DNA of 64,000 nt from Arthrobacter rhizophilus (lineage in GTDB: Bacteria; Actinomycetota; Actinomycetes; Actinomycetales; Micrococcaceae): the NCBI RefSeq assembly GCF_026241105.1, contig NZ_JAPFFT010000009.1, positions 106,240 to 170,239 on the forward strand, read 5' to 3'. A model generated the notes under the pieces. That model searched no databases and was not told the origin of the DNA. It saw nothing but the letters and a program-made list of their open reading frames with translations. The position numbers were made by a program, and so were the translations under genes. Positions 1-7,973 of this stretch are shown piece after piece. Position 1 is the stretch's first letter. The number at the start of each line of letters is the position of its first letter.

Positions 1-12
1 ACGTGCTGGTTG

Positions 13-318
13 CTACTGATGGTCGGTATCGGTGGCCCGGGAGCGGGAGCCGGAGCCGGACCCGTTGCCCTTTCGCGAGCGGGCCGACAAAAGGCCGCCG
101 ATCACGAGTGCCGCGCCGGCCCCGATCATGAGCCCGATTAGCACAAAGTTGCCGTTCAGGGCCACGAGGCCGAGCTTCGAAATGATGATCAAGGCTGCGA
201 GTGCCAAGACGATCAATCCCCAGACCACGGTGCCAACCTTGGCGCCGGCAGTTTGCGCTACGGGCTCAGATGCTGACTGGCCGGTTTCAAATGCCCGCGT
301 AGGTTCGTGCGCGCTCAT
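13..318 (-). CDS. Small two-helix membrane protein of the PspC stress module
   Basis: The 101-residue product has a polar N-terminus of about 28 residues, two hydrophobic segments (about 29-50 and 55-78) and a Ser/Gly/Arg-rich basic tail. No enzymatic motif is visible and I do not recognise the family. It starts one base after the stop of the upstream PspC-domain gene, so the two are almost certainly co-transcribed and translationally coupled. That position suggests a small inner-membrane accessory of the envelope-stress module, which is inference only. The stop lies 12 bases from the window edge, so nothing can be said about downstream genes. Confidence 0.75.
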   Translation of the reverse strand: MSAHEPTRAFETGQSASEPVAQTAGAKVGTVVWGLIVLALAALIIISKLGLVALNGNFVLIGLMIGAGAALVIGGLLSARSRKGNGSGSGSRSRATDTDHQ

Positions 319-319
319 G

Positions 320-1867
320 TCAGTTTCCTTCCTGGACGGTGACGTTACTGAAGGTGCCGTTGAGCTTGACGACCAGCTTGGCGCCGGGCTTGTCAGTGTT
401 GAAGCTGTCCCGGGTACCGCCGTTGCTTTGGGTGACGGCGCTGCCGTCCTGCTTGAGGTTTGCGAAGGTCATGTCCGCTTGGACTTCCACCGGCACGTTC
501 GCCGGGATGAGGAGTTTGATGTTGCTGGCGGTCACGTCCATCGGAACCACGACGTCGGAGCCCAGCGGTGCGCTCAGGTTTAGCTTGGTCAAGTCAACGG
601 TCCCATTGGCTCCCGTAATGTCGAAGCCTTTGCGGGCATCGTCGATGCTCACGGGATTCCATTGACCATTCTGGAGACGGAAGTGGTCGGCATTGGGTGC
701 GACGTTGAAGATGCCCCCGATCACCAGCGCCGCGATGGCAAGGACTCCGAGCAGTCCCGACGTGCGGCCGCGAAGCCCGGCAACCAGGATTCCGAGGCCG
801 AGGACTCCGGCGCCCGTGGCCCAAACCACCGCGTTGGCGGCGTCGCCGAGGTGGATGACGTAGCCGGCGTCGAGCAGCTTGAGCGTTCCTCCGGCCAGCA
901 GGGCCGCCCCCGCGGAGACGGCTACGATAGCCGCGCCCGGTCCCTGCCGCTTCGGCCGCTGGGGCCGGTTGGATCCGCCACCCGGCGGGTACGGCCCCGC
1001 AGGATTGAAGGGGCCAGAAGGAGTAGCGGGTCCGCCGGTCCCGTAGGTGCCAGCCCCGTACTGTCCGGTGTTGGGGGGCGCGGAATAACCAGCGCCCGAC
1101 GGCGGCACCGTGCCCGACGGCGGCACCGTGCCCGACGCCGATACAGCGCCGTACCCGTGCATGCCGCTTTCATATGAGGTGCCCTGCGCTGCGCCGTAGC
1201 TGCCGCCCGGGGTGCCGACCCTGCCTGGGGTGCCCGGAGCAGGTGCATTGTGTTGGGTTCCCATGGCTCGTGCTCCGTTGCGGAATTTATTGCGCTGGAC
1301 CAGGAAGTAGATCAGGTAGATGACGCCGCCTACCCAGAACAGCGTCCAGAAGAGCCCCGGAAGGCCGTTCCAACCCCATCCCCAGAATCCGCGGCCGAGG
1401 CCTGGCAATCCGATGATGGTGGTGATCAGGGCACCGGTCATGCCTGCAGACCACCGGCCTGCCCCCGCTTCCTGGGCGTGGATGCGGCCATCGGGTTCGG
1501 GTAGGAGGGCCCAGGCGATGCCGTAGAGCAGGATGCCGATGCCGGCGAAGACGGTCAGGACGATGAAGATGCCGCGGACGATCAAGGGATCGATGCCGAA
1601 GCGGTGGGCGATGCCGCTGGCCACGCCGCCCATCCATCGGTCCTGGCCGCGGCTGATGCCTCGGCTTCGGATCCAGGTGAAAAAGTTCTGTGGGGGTGCG
1701 GGCACTGCGTAGTACGGTGCGCCGAATCCACTACCACCGGCGCTGCCGGCGCTTGGCCGGACGGGTTCTTCCGGCGAGCCGGTTTCCCCGGCTTGCTTGG
1801 ATTCCTCGGGTTGCCCGGGATCCGCTGGGTGTGCGGATTCCTCTGGATTCATGCTGTTCGGATTCAT
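320..1867 (-). CDS. PspC-domain membrane protein with LiaF-like C-terminal domain
   Basis: About 515 residues from the ATG at 1867 (MNPNSMNPEE). The frame is open further upstream to 2059, but that extension would run into the divergent kinase gene. An acidic Pro/Glu-rich N-terminus precedes a PspC domain with the typical basic, Gly-rich start (DRWMGGVASGIAHRFG) and a following helix. More transmembrane segments come next, then a Gly/Pro/Tyr-rich linker holding a perfect 18-bp tandem duplication (GTVPPS twice, near 1095-1135), then further helices. The last 120 residues form a beta-rich domain resembling LiaF or DUF2154 sensors. In LiaF-type systems such proteins hold the partner kinase in check. 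It is divergent from a kinase that carries its own PspC domain, supporting a LiaFSR-like role; ligand unknown. Confidence 0.85.
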   Translation of the reverse strand: MNPNSMNPEESAHPADPGQPEESKQAGETGSPEEPVRPSAGSAGGSGFGAPYYAVPAPPQNFFTWIRSRGISRGQDRWMGGVASGIAHRFGIDPLIVRGIFIVLTVFAGIGILLYGIAWALLPEPDGRIHAQEAGAGRWSAGMTGALITTIIGLPGLGRGFWGWGWNGLPGLFWTLFWVGGVIYLIYFLVQRNKFRNGARAMGTQHNAPAPGTPGRVGTPGGSYGAAQGTSYESGMHGYGAVSASGTVPPSGTVPPSGAGYSAPPNTGQYGAGTYGTGGPATPSGPFNPAGPYPPGGGSNRPQRPKRQGPGAAIVAVSAGAALLAGGTLKLLDAGYVIHLGDAANAVVWATGAGVLGLGILVAGLRGRTSGLLGVLAIAALVIGGIFNVAPNADHFRLQNGQWNPVSIDDARKGFDITGANGTVDLTKLNLSAPLGSDVVVPMDVTASNIKLLIPANVPVEVQADMTFANLKQDGSAVTQSNGGTRDSFNTDKPGAKLVVKLNGTFSNVTVQEGN

Positions 1868-1991
1868 ACTTCGATCTTGCCGTCCGGCGACCTTCCGTTC
1901 TATTAGGGGATACCCTGAACGTTCCCTGAGTGGCCCCCTGAGATGCCCTGCTTCCAGCGTCGAAGGCCTTGATCCGTGTTTGGATGGATTC
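1868..1991. promoter_or_regulatory. Divergent promoter region with phased CCCTGA repeats
   Basis: This 124-bp spacer separates the start codons of the PspC protein and the kinase. CCCTGA occurs at 1913-1918, 1924-1929 and 1936-1941, and CCCTGC at 1946-1951. Start-to-start spacings are 11, 12 and 10 bp, close to one helical turn. Such phasing on one DNA face is typical of cooperative activator sites, so this is a candidate operator for the LuxR-type regulator encoded just downstream. The repeats are seen directly; the regulator assignment is inference. Confidence 0.45.
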
Positions 1992-3419
1992 ATGACAATC
2001 GCCACCCAACGCCCGCCGCTGGTCCGCAGCAGCGACCGCATCATTGCGGGGGTGTGCATCGGCCTGGCCGACCACTTGGGCTGGCCCGTGAAGTACGTCC
2101 GGCTCGGGATGGTCCTCGCTTCGTTTGCCGGCGGTGCCGGCCTGGCTTTCTACGCTTGGCTTTGGGTTATGGTGCCTACGGCCGATGAGAGCGCCCGCCG
2201 CAATAGCCGCCGCCCGGCGTCGCCCATTGCTCCCGCGGTGAGCCTGCCTCCGTTCGCGGGCCCCGCGCCAGCCGCGGGGGCAGCGCCGGCGCCCAGTTGG
2301 ACTCCGCCTGCGTGGGCTCAAGGAGTCCCCAACGGTGTCAACGTAAGGGCGCCCGACGTCGGCGCGCAGCCGCTGCCGCAGTCCAGCCCTGCTCCCGTAT
2401 TCGCTTCCTGGTTCAGGGTTCGGCGCATCCAGTACGGGAAAGAGATCCTGCTGGGGGCAGGTCTCCTTCTCGTGGCTGCGATCCTCATCGCCCGGCAGTT
2501 CGGCGTCGAGGTCCCCCTCGGCACCCTGATCCCGGCTGCAGCCATTCTTGGTGGCGCGGCGATCGCGTGGATGCAACTGGATGAGACGCGCAGGGCCGGA
2601 CTGGTGGACAAGACGAAGGCGGACCAAGCCGGCGGGTGGGTCCGCCTCGCTGCAGGACTCGCGCTGGTGGTTGCTGGAGTGTTGGTGATGGTGTCCGGTT
2701 CAGGCTCGTGGGAGCAGACCTGGCTCGCGCTGCTGGCTTCGATCGCGGTGTTGGGTGGCGTTGCCCTGGTGCTGCTGCCGTGGGGCCTGAAATTCTGGAA
2801 GGACCTTGAAACCGAGCGTGCAGGACGCGTGCGGGAGACCGAGCGGGCCGAGATCGCAGCCCATCTGCACGACTCGGTGCTGCAGACGCTTGCCTTGATC
2901 CAGCGTCGTGCCGGTTCCGAGCAAGACGTGATCCGCCTGGCACGTGCCCAGGAGCGTGAACTTCGCACGTGGCTGTACAGGGACTCGGCCAAGGACTCGG
3001 GACTCCTGGCAGAGCGGATTGCTGCAGCCGCAGCCGAGGTGGAGGACGCGCATGGGCACGCGGTGGACGTTGTCAGCGTAGGGGACGCGGCCATGACGGA
3101 CAGGCACGAAGCCCTCGTTCTGGCGGCCCGGGAGGCCATGCACAATGCGGCCCGGCATGGCGGCGGAGCCGTGTCCGTCTATCTCGAGAGCTCGGACACG
3201 GGCAGCGAGGTTTTCGTCAGGGATCGAGGTCCGGGCTTTGACCCGGATGCCGTCCCGGAAGATCGGCTTGGCGTCAAAGAATCAATCATCGGCCGGATGA
3301 AACGTCACGGAGGTACCGCAGTCATCAGCAGCAGCTCAGAGGGCACCGAGGTCCGCCTGAAGCTGCCCGTCGAGTACGCCGACAAAGCAGAGAACCGAAA
3401 CGGAGAGACCAGAACATGA
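1992..3419 (+). CDS. PspC-domain sensor histidine kinase (LiaS/DesK type)
   Basis: About 475 residues from the ATG at 1992 (MTIATQRPP). The N-terminal 60 residues form a PspC domain (SDRIIAGVCIGLADHLGW plus a hydrophobic helix). A Pro/Ala-rich linker (about 65-135) follows, then four transmembrane segments, then a HisKA_3-type dimerisation helix whose HLHDSV motif places the phosphoacceptor at His293. The C-terminal ATPase has a recognisable N box (REAMHNAARHG) and G1 box (DRGPGFDPD). This family autophosphorylates and passes phosphate to NarL/LuxR-type regulators. Its stop overlaps the regulator start (ATGA), so the pair is translationally coupled. The stimulus is probably envelope stress sensed with the divergent PspC/LiaF-like protein, which is inference. 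Confidence 0.9.
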   Translation: MTIATQRPPLVRSSDRIIAGVCIGLADHLGWPVKYVRLGMVLASFAGGAGLAFYAWLWVMVPTADESARRNSRRPASPIAPAVSLPPFAGPAPAAGAAPAPSWTPPAWAQGVPNGVNVRAPDVGAQPLPQSSPAPVFASWFRVRRIQYGKEILLGAGLLLVAAILIARQFGVEVPLGTLIPAAAILGGAAIAWMQLDETRRAGLVDKTKADQAGGWVRLAAGLALVVAGVLVMVSGSGSWEQTWLALLASIAVLGGVALVLLPWGLKFWKDLETERAGRVRETERAEIAAHLHDSVLQTLALIQRRAGSEQDVIRLARAQERELRTWLYRDSAKDSGLLAERIAAAAAEVEDAHGHAVDVVSVGDAAMTDRHEALVLAAREAMHNAARHGGGAVSVYLESSDTGSEVFVRDRGPGFDPDAVPEDRLGVKESIIGRMKRHGGTAVISSSSEGTEVRLKLPVEYADKAENRNGETRT

Positions 3420-4102
3420 ACGGCCCTGCAGAACAATTTCGGCCAGAACAGTCACAGCGGACGGTCCGGGTAGTGATCGTGGACGATCATGCCATTTTCC
3501 GTTCCGGCCTCAAGGCCGATCTCGATTCCAGGATCGAGGTGGTGGGCGAAGCGGGAACCGTGGAGCAAGCCATCGCCGTCATTGCCGAGGCTCATCCGGA
3601 AGTGGTCCTGCTTGACGTTCACTTGCCCGGTGGCCTTGGCGGCGGCGGGCGGGAGGTCATTAGCGCGTCCGCCCCGTTGCGGGGGAGTACCAGTTTCCTG
3701 GCCCTGAGCGTGTCCGACGCCGCCGAGGACGTGGTTGCCGTCATCCGGGCCGGGGCACGCGGCTACGTTACCAAGACCATTTCCGGCCTGGAGATCTCCG
3801 ACGCCGTGATCCGCGTGGCCGACGGCGACGCGGTCTTCTCGCCGCGGCTGGCAGGTTTTGTGTTGGATGCGTTCGGGACTTCACCTGCGGAGATCGCCGA
3901 CGACGAACTGGACCGCCTCTCCGCCAGGGAACTGGAAGTCATGCGCCTCATCGCGCGAGGCTACAGCTACAAGGAGGTTGCCAAGGAACTGTTCATTTCG
4001 ATCAAGACCGTGGAAACCCATGTCTCCGCGGTGCTGCGCAAGCTCCAGCTCTCCAGCCGCCACGAACTGACGAAATGGGCCGCCCAGCGCCGCCTCCTCT
4101 GA
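3416..4102 (+). CDS. LuxR/NarL-family response regulator
   Basis: The 228-residue protein has an N-terminal receiver domain (about 15-135) with acidic residues in VIVDDH, phosphoacceptor Asp67 in VVLLDVHLPGG and a conserved Lys in YVTKTISG. The C-terminal GerE-type helix-turn-helix (about 164-222) reads LSARELEVMRLIARGYS and IKTVETHVSAVLRKL. A 20-residue polar extension precedes the receiver domain. The start overlaps the kinase stop by the ATGA arrangement. It is the evident partner of the PspC kinase and is likely to act on the divergent promoter region with phased CCCTGA boxes. Residues needed for phosphorylation and DNA binding all appear intact. Confidence 0.92.
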   Translation: MNGPAEQFRPEQSQRTVRVVIVDDHAIFRSGLKADLDSRIEVVGEAGTVEQAIAVIAEAHPEVVLLDVHLPGGLGGGGREVISASAPLRGSTSFLALSVSDAAEDVVAVIRAGARGYVTKTISGLEISDAVIRVADGDAVFSPRLAGFVLDAFGTSPAEIADDELDRLSARELEVMRLIARGYSYKEVAKELFISIKTVETHVSAVLRKLQLSSRHELTKWAAQRRLL

Positions 4103-4198
4103 CGCTCGCTCAAACCCAAACGCTCGCTCACCTGTGGTGCCTTAAACCCGGACGCTCGCTCACCTGTGGTGACTTAAACCCGAACGCTCGCTCACCTT
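4103..4198 (+). repeat. Three tandem copies of a 32-bp repeat
   Basis: The core CGCTCGCTCACC begins at 4121, 4153 and 4185, an exact 32-bp period. The first two copies are followed by TGTGGTG and a CTTAAACCC block. A truncated copy (CGCTCGCT) lies at 4103. The third copy forms the left arm of the hairpin at 4183-4220. The block fills the gap between two convergent genes. It looks like a mobile or expandable intergenic repeat rather than coding DNA. Confidence 0.8.
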
Positions 4199-4220
4199 TA
4201 TCTCAAGGTGAGCGAGCGTT
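4183..4220. terminator. Perfect 16-bp hairpin between convergent genes
   Basis: The arms at 4183-4198 and 4205-4220 are perfectly complementary over 16 bp, with a 6-base loop (TATCTC). It sits between the 3' ends of the response regulator and the aminotransferase gene. It could terminate transcription from both sides, but neither side has a long T-run, so it may instead be an arm of the neighbouring repeat family. Confidence 0.6.
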
Positions 4221-4235
4221 TGTGCAGGCGAAAGG

Positions 4236-5465
4236 CTACTTGGCCTGGCCGAGGAACTCCTGCAGGCGTCGAACGCCCTCGGCGAGGTCCTCGTCACCCA
4301 GGGCGTAGGACAAGCGCACGTAACCTGAGGGGCCGAAAGCCTCGCCCGGAACGACTGCGACTTCAACTTCGTCGAGGATCAGCGACGCAAGCTCCGCAGA
4401 TGTTGATGGACGGACAGGACCATTCGACGTCGGGAATTCCTTACCCAGCAGCCCGCGGACGTCGGCGTACACGTAGAAGGCGCCAGCCGGCGTCGGGCAT
4501 TCCACACCCTCGATCGCGTTCAGTCCAGCGACAATCGCCTTCCGGCGGCGGTCGAAGGCAATCTTCATCTCGTCGACGGCGGTCAGCGGACCGGAGACTG
4601 CGGCCAGGGCCGCGATCTGCATGATGTTTGAAACGTTCGACGTCGAGTGCGACTGGAGGTTTGTGGCGGCCTTGATGACATCGGCCGGGCCGATCATCCA
4701 TCCGACGCGCCATCCGGTCATCGCATAAGTCTTGGCCACACCGTTGAGGATTACCACCTTGTCGCCGAGCTCGGGGGCGGCGGTGGCAATCGAGGTGAAG
4801 GGCACGCCGTCGTAGGTCAGGTGCTCATAGATTTCGTCGGTGACGACCCAGAGGCCCTTGGCCGCCGCCCATTTTCCGATCTCTGCCACCTGTTCGGCGC
4901 TGTAGACGGCACCGGTGGGGTTGGACGGGGAGACGAAAAGCAGGATCTTCGTCTTGTCCGTGACCGCGGCCTCAAGCTGCTCCACGGTGACGAGGTAACC
5001 CTGCTCCGGGCCGGCGAAGACCTCAACAGGCACGCCTCCGGCCAAGCGGATTGCCTCCGGGTAGGTAGTCCAGAAAGGCGTGGGGATGATGACCTCGTCG
5101 CCCGGGTCAACAAGTGTGGCGAAGGTGTTGTAGACAGCCTGCTTGCCGCCATTGGTGACCATCACCTGGGAAGCGTCGACTTTGTAGCCGGAATCACGGA
5201 ACGTCTTTTCCGCAATGGCCTGCTTCAGTTCCGGCAGACCAGCTGCGGGGGAGTAGCGGTGGTACTTCGGTTGGGCGGCGGCTTCGACGGCGGCCTTCAC
5301 GATGTAGTCGGGTGTCGGGAAGTCAGGCTCCCCGGCGCCGAAGCCAATCACGGGACGACCCGCTGCCTTGAGCGCCTTGGCCTTGGCGTCAACGGCAAGG
5401 GTGGCGGATTCGGCGATGGCGGAAATTCGCTGTGAAATGCGGGCGGCAGGTATTCCGGCAGACAT
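4236..5465 (-). CDS. aspC: Pyridoxal-phosphate aspartate aminotransferase, class I
   Basis: The 409-residue fold-type I aminotransferase is full length for the bacterial Ib aspartate aminotransferase group. Visible landmarks are [10 protein letters not shown] near residue 43, SPSNPTG with cofactor-contacting Asn182, Asp210 and Tyr213 ([10 protein letters not shown]), the Schiff-base lysine Lys245 in [15 protein letters not shown], and the substrate-carboxylate arginine in GYVRLSYA near the C-terminus. The reaction is expected to be aspartate plus 2-oxoglutarate to oxaloacetate plus glutamate; related enzymes also take prephenate or alanine, so specificity is not fixed. The gene is monocistronic on the minus strand and divergent from the tRNA-Trp/secE/nusG unit. 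Confidence 0.9.
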   Translation of the reverse strand: MSAGIPAARISQRISAIAESATLAVDAKAKALKAAGRPVIGFGAGEPDFPTPDYIVKAAVEAAAQPKYHRYSPAAGLPELKQAIAEKTFRDSGYKVDASQVMVTNGGKQAVYNTFATLVDPGDEVIIPTPFWTTYPEAIRLAGGVPVEVFAGPEQGYLVTVEQLEAAVTDKTKILLFVSPSNPTGAVYSAEQVAEIGKWAAAKGLWVVTDEIYEHLTYDGVPFTSIATAAPELGDKVVILNGVAKTYAMTGWRVGWMIGPADVIKAATNLQSHSTSNVSNIMQIAALAAVSGPLTAVDEMKIAFDRRRKAIVAGLNAIEGVECPTPAGAFYVYADVRGLLGKEFPTSNGPVRPSTSAELASLILDEVEVAVVPGEAFGPSGYVRLSYALGDEDLAEGVRRLQEFLGQAK

Positions 5466-5486
5466 TAAAACACCGTTCTTCGCTGG

Positions 5487-5500
5487 CAGCTCATGAGCTG
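5487..5500. promoter_or_regulatory. 14-bp perfect palindrome before aspC
   Basis: CAGCTCATGAGCTG is perfectly self-complementary and lies about 22 bases upstream of the aminotransferase start codon. It could be a repressor site or a small RNA hairpin in the leader. Nothing else recognisable was seen in the rest of the 5466-5625 stretch. Confidence 0.35.
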
Positions 5501-5625
5501 GATGGTGGGATTCGACGGAATCTACTTTATGCTGTTCTGCGGAGCTATCAGGCTAACAGCGGGAAAGTGACAGTTAAGGCTGATCACACGAGCGGGACGG
5601 CCTGAACACTCCGGAAATGACCCGG

Positions 5626-5655
5626 TTCGACTATCGCGACGTTGTTGCGTAGACT
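5626..5655 (+). promoter_or_regulatory. Predicted sigma-70-type promoter for tRNA-Trp-secE-nusG
   Basis: TTCGAC at 5626-5631 and TAGACT at 5650-5655 are separated by 18 bp and lie about 115 bases before the tRNA. The same TAGACT -10 element appears before tuf and secY in this window, supporting the call. Confidence 0.5.
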
Positions 5656-5773
5656 GGTTCACCGGTGTTGAAAAACATCACAATGGTTCGCGCCCCAGAC
5701 TGGGTCCGGAATCTCCTGCTCCCAGGGGGTCCTAGGCTTCGATGGACTGCGGCCAAATATGGATTCGTTCCAT

Positions 5774-5846
5774 AGGGTAGTGGCGCAATTGGTAGCGCAG
5801 CGGTCTCCAAAACCGCAGGTTGCAGGTTCGAGTCCTGTCTGCCCTG
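5774..5846 (+). tRNA. tRNA-Trp (anticodon CCA)
   Basis: A 73-base cloverleaf can be folded by eye. The 7-bp acceptor stem pairs 5774-5780 with 5839-5845 (one G-U pair), and the discriminator G is at 5846. The D-arm is GGCGCAATTGGTAGCGC, the anticodon loop CTCCAAA carries CCA, and the T-arm contains GGTTCGAGTCC. The 3' CCA is not encoded. A tRNA-Trp directly before secE-nusG is the usual arrangement in actinobacteria. Confidence 0.97.
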
Positions 5847-5929
5847 CGCAGGCTGTTCCGGGGTTCTCCTTGGAACAAGCGCAGCAACCATGGCTCTGAT
5901 CAGAGTCGGGTCAACGACGTTTGCATAGA

Positions 5930-6211
5930 ATGAGTGAGGATCAGGTGACCGAAACAGCTGCGAGCAGCTCGAAGGGCCGCCCTGCCAAGAAGTCCGATTC
6001 CGGCCTCTTCGCTCGAATTGCACTTTTTGTCCGCCAGGTAATTGGTGAGCTCAAGAAGGTCGTTGCCCCCACCCGTAAGGAACTGGTCAACTACACGCTC
6101 GTGGTGCTGGTGTTCGTGGCCATCATGATGCTTGTCGTCACCATCCTGGACCTGGCTTTCGGTACGGGAATCAAATGGGTTTTCGGCGCTACTGGCACCA
6201 CGAACCACTAG
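5930..6211 (+). CDS. secE: Preprotein translocase subunit SecE
   Basis: About 93 residues from ATG 5930 (MSEDQVTETAASS); a GTG at 5945 is an alternative start. A Ser/Lys-rich N-terminus leads to the conserved amphipathic segment (FVRQVIGELKKVVAPTRKELVNYT) and a single transmembrane helix (YTLVVLVFVAIMMLVVTILD), the short one-helix form typical of Gram-positive bacteria. SecE clamps SecY in the Sec channel of the cytoplasmic membrane. It lies between tRNA-Trp and nusG, the standard secE-nusG-rplK-rplA order. Confidence 0.95.
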   Translation: MSEDQVTETAASSSKGRPAKKSDSGLFARIALFVRQVIGELKKVVAPTRKELVNYTLVVLVFVAIMMLVVTILDLAFGTGIKWVFGATGTTNH

Positions 6212-6325
6212 GCGGATCAGTCCGTAAACCACGTGGAATTCCCGGAAAATCAGGGGATTTCACAGGGTTTGCGGAATTGAGCCATTTAAATAGGCATGTT
6301 AGGCAATGAGGAAGCAGGAGACCAA

Positions 6326-7189
6326 GTGTCTGAGCAGGAGCTCGAGGTAACTGAGACTGAGCTGGATGGGCCGGCTGAAAGTACGGACCACGCCGCGGCT
6401 GACGCCACGGAAGGGTCCGAGGTCGATTCTGCTGCGCCCGAAACTGCCGACGTCGACGACGCCGACCAGGATGAGTCCGACGCCGACGAGTCTTCCGACG
6501 ACGCCGACCAGGATGAGTCCGACGCCGACGCCGACGAGTCTTCCGACGACGCCGACGCCCTGGCCGCCGCTGCAGCTGTAGCGCCCGCCGACCCCGCTGA
6601 CGAGTTCAAGGCCAAGCTTCGCCGCCAGGAAGGTGACTGGTACGTCATCCACTCCTACGCCGGCTACGAAAACCGCGTCAAGGCCAACCTTGAGACCCGC
6701 ATCCAGACCCTGGACATGGAAGATTACATCTTCGAAATCCAGGTGCCCATGGAGGAAGTGGTCGAGATCAAGAACGCCCAGCGTAAGATCATCAACCGCG
6801 TGCGCATTCCGGGTTACGTCCTCGTCCGCATGGACCTGACTGACGCATCCTGGGGCGCCGTTCGCCACACCCCGGGGGTCACCGGCTTCGTGGGTAACGC
6901 CCACAACCCCGTCCCTCTTCGCCTCGACGAGGTCTTCTCCATGCTGGCTCCGGTCTTCGAAGAGCAGCAGGCCGAGAAGGGCAAGCCGGTCAACAAGCAG
7001 CACCAGACCCCGGTGGACATCGACTTCGAGGTCGGAGAGTCGGTCATCGTCAAGGAAGGTCCGTTCGAGACCCTTCCCGCAACGATCTCCGAGATCAAGA
7101 TGGATTCCCAGACGCTTGTGGTTCTGGTGTCGATCTTCGAACGCGAAACCCCGGTTACGCTCGCATTCAACCAGGTCTCCAAGATCTAG
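6326..7189 (+). CDS. nusG: Transcription termination/antitermination factor NusG
   Basis: About 287 residues from GTG 6326, chosen because GGAG (6317-6320) lies 5 bases before it; an in-frame ATG at 6296 lacks such a site. The first 85 residues are strongly acidic, with Asp/Glu/Ala/Ser runs containing two imperfect repeats (nucleotides 6455-6496 and 6497-6544). The NGN domain follows ([30 protein letters not shown]) and then a KOW domain ([21 protein letters not shown]). NusG binds the RNA polymerase clamp and links it to Rho or the ribosome. Acidic N-terminal extensions are known in actinobacterial NusG; the internal duplication makes this one longer. Confidence 0.96.
   Translation: MSEQELEVTETELDGPAESTDHAAADATEGSEVDSAAPETADVDDADQDESDADESSDDADQDESDADADESSDDADALAAAAAVAPADPADEFKAKLRRQEGDWYVIHSYAGYENRVKANLETRIQTLDMEDYIFEIQVPMEEVVEIKNAQRKIINRVRIPGYVLVRMDLTDASWGAVRHTPGVTGFVGNAHNPVPLRLDEVFSMLAPVFEEQQAEKGKPVNKQHQTPVDIDFEVGESVIVKEGPFETLPATISEIKMDSQTLVVLVSIFERETPVTLAFNQVSKI
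6455..6544 (+). repeat. In-frame tandem duplication in the nusG acidic segment
   Basis: Two adjacent units, 42 and 48 bases long, share the same sequence. The second has an extra GCCGAC. They encode [14 protein letters not shown] and a version with one extra Ala-Asp pair. The near identity at the DNA level suggests recent slippage or unequal crossing-over. Confidence 0.8.
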
Positions 7190-7318
7190 TTGATCCCAGA
7201 ATTTCGCCCCGTGGTTGCCGGCTTAGCAGCCACGGAGCGGTCGGTCGCCTTGCCATGGCGGCCACAAACCTGAGGCACGCTCCTGTGTCCTAGGAAGTTA
7301 TTGAGAGAAGGACCTACA

Positions 7319-7747
7319 TTGGCTCCCAAGAAGAAGGTCACCGGCCTCATCAAGCTGCAGATCCAGGCAGGTGCCGCCAACCCGGCCCCGCCAATCGGTC
7401 CTGCGCTTGGCCAGCACGGTGTCAACATCATGGAATTCTGCAAGGCGTACAACGCTGCGACGGAAGCCCAGCGCGGAAACGTTATCCCGGTTGAAATCAC
7501 GGTCTACGAAGACCGCTCCTTCACCTTCATCACCAAGACCCCGCCGGCTGCAGAGCTCATCAAGAAAGCTGCAGGGGTTGCCAAGGGTTCGGCCACGCCG
7601 CACACCGTCAAGGTTGCCAAGCTGACCCAGGCACAGGTTAACGAGATCGCCACCACCAAGATGGAAGACCTCAACGCCACCAGCCTTGAGGGTGCTGCCA
7701 AGATCATCGCCGGCACCGCACGCTCCATGGGCATCACCGTCGAATAG
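7319..7747 (+). CDS. rplK: 50S ribosomal protein L11
   Basis: 142 residues from TTG 7319 ([15 protein letters not shown]). GAGAAGGA lies just upstream, and starting at the TTG gives the usual L11 length, whereas the TTG at 7301 would add six atypical residues. The N-terminal domain has the conserved Pro-rich [25 protein letters not shown] motif split over its loop, and the C-terminal rRNA-binding domain ends with [13 protein letters not shown]11 shapes the GTPase-associated centre with 23S rRNA and supports the stringent factor. It is in the nusG-rplK-rplA unit. Confidence 0.96.
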   Translation: MAPKKKVTGLIKLQIQAGAANPAPPIGPALGQHGVNIMEFCKAYNAATEAQRGNVIPVEITVYEDRSFTFITKTPPAAELIKKAAGVAKGSATPHTVKVAKLTQAQVNEIATTKMEDLNATSLEGAAKIIAGTARSMGITVE

Positions 7748-7973
7748 TCGAGGAATGAACGGACGGTGAGGGCTGAGGAACGAAGCACTCGCCGGAAGTG
7801 AGTCCCGCGGATTTTCGACAAATAGATACCGTCGAAGGCCGATACCAGCCTTCAACCGCCGGAAACCGGCACCATTGAAATATTGAAAATGTTGGAGATC
7901 CACGCCGGATTTCCAACTGTGGCAGGGCCCAGCGCGGTCCGCAGACCACAACTGCACAAGGAGAATAAGCAGC
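7748..7973 (+). promoter_or_regulatory. Structured spacer between rplK and rplA
   Basis: The 226-base spacer is long for this operon. It holds a hairpin with arms near 7891-7901 and 7907-7917 (GTTGGA/TCCAAC closing ATCC/GGAT) and a GCCGG/CCGGC pair just before it. L1 represses its own operon through mRNA in other bacteria, so the spacer may contain an L1 target, but I cannot show the specific L1 motif. AAGGAG precedes rplA. Confidence 0.3.

Noticed and set aside
4103..4220. The 32-bp repeats considered as a small CRISPR array.
   Set aside because: The period equals the repeat itself, with no spacers of separate sequence, and no cas genes are nearby.
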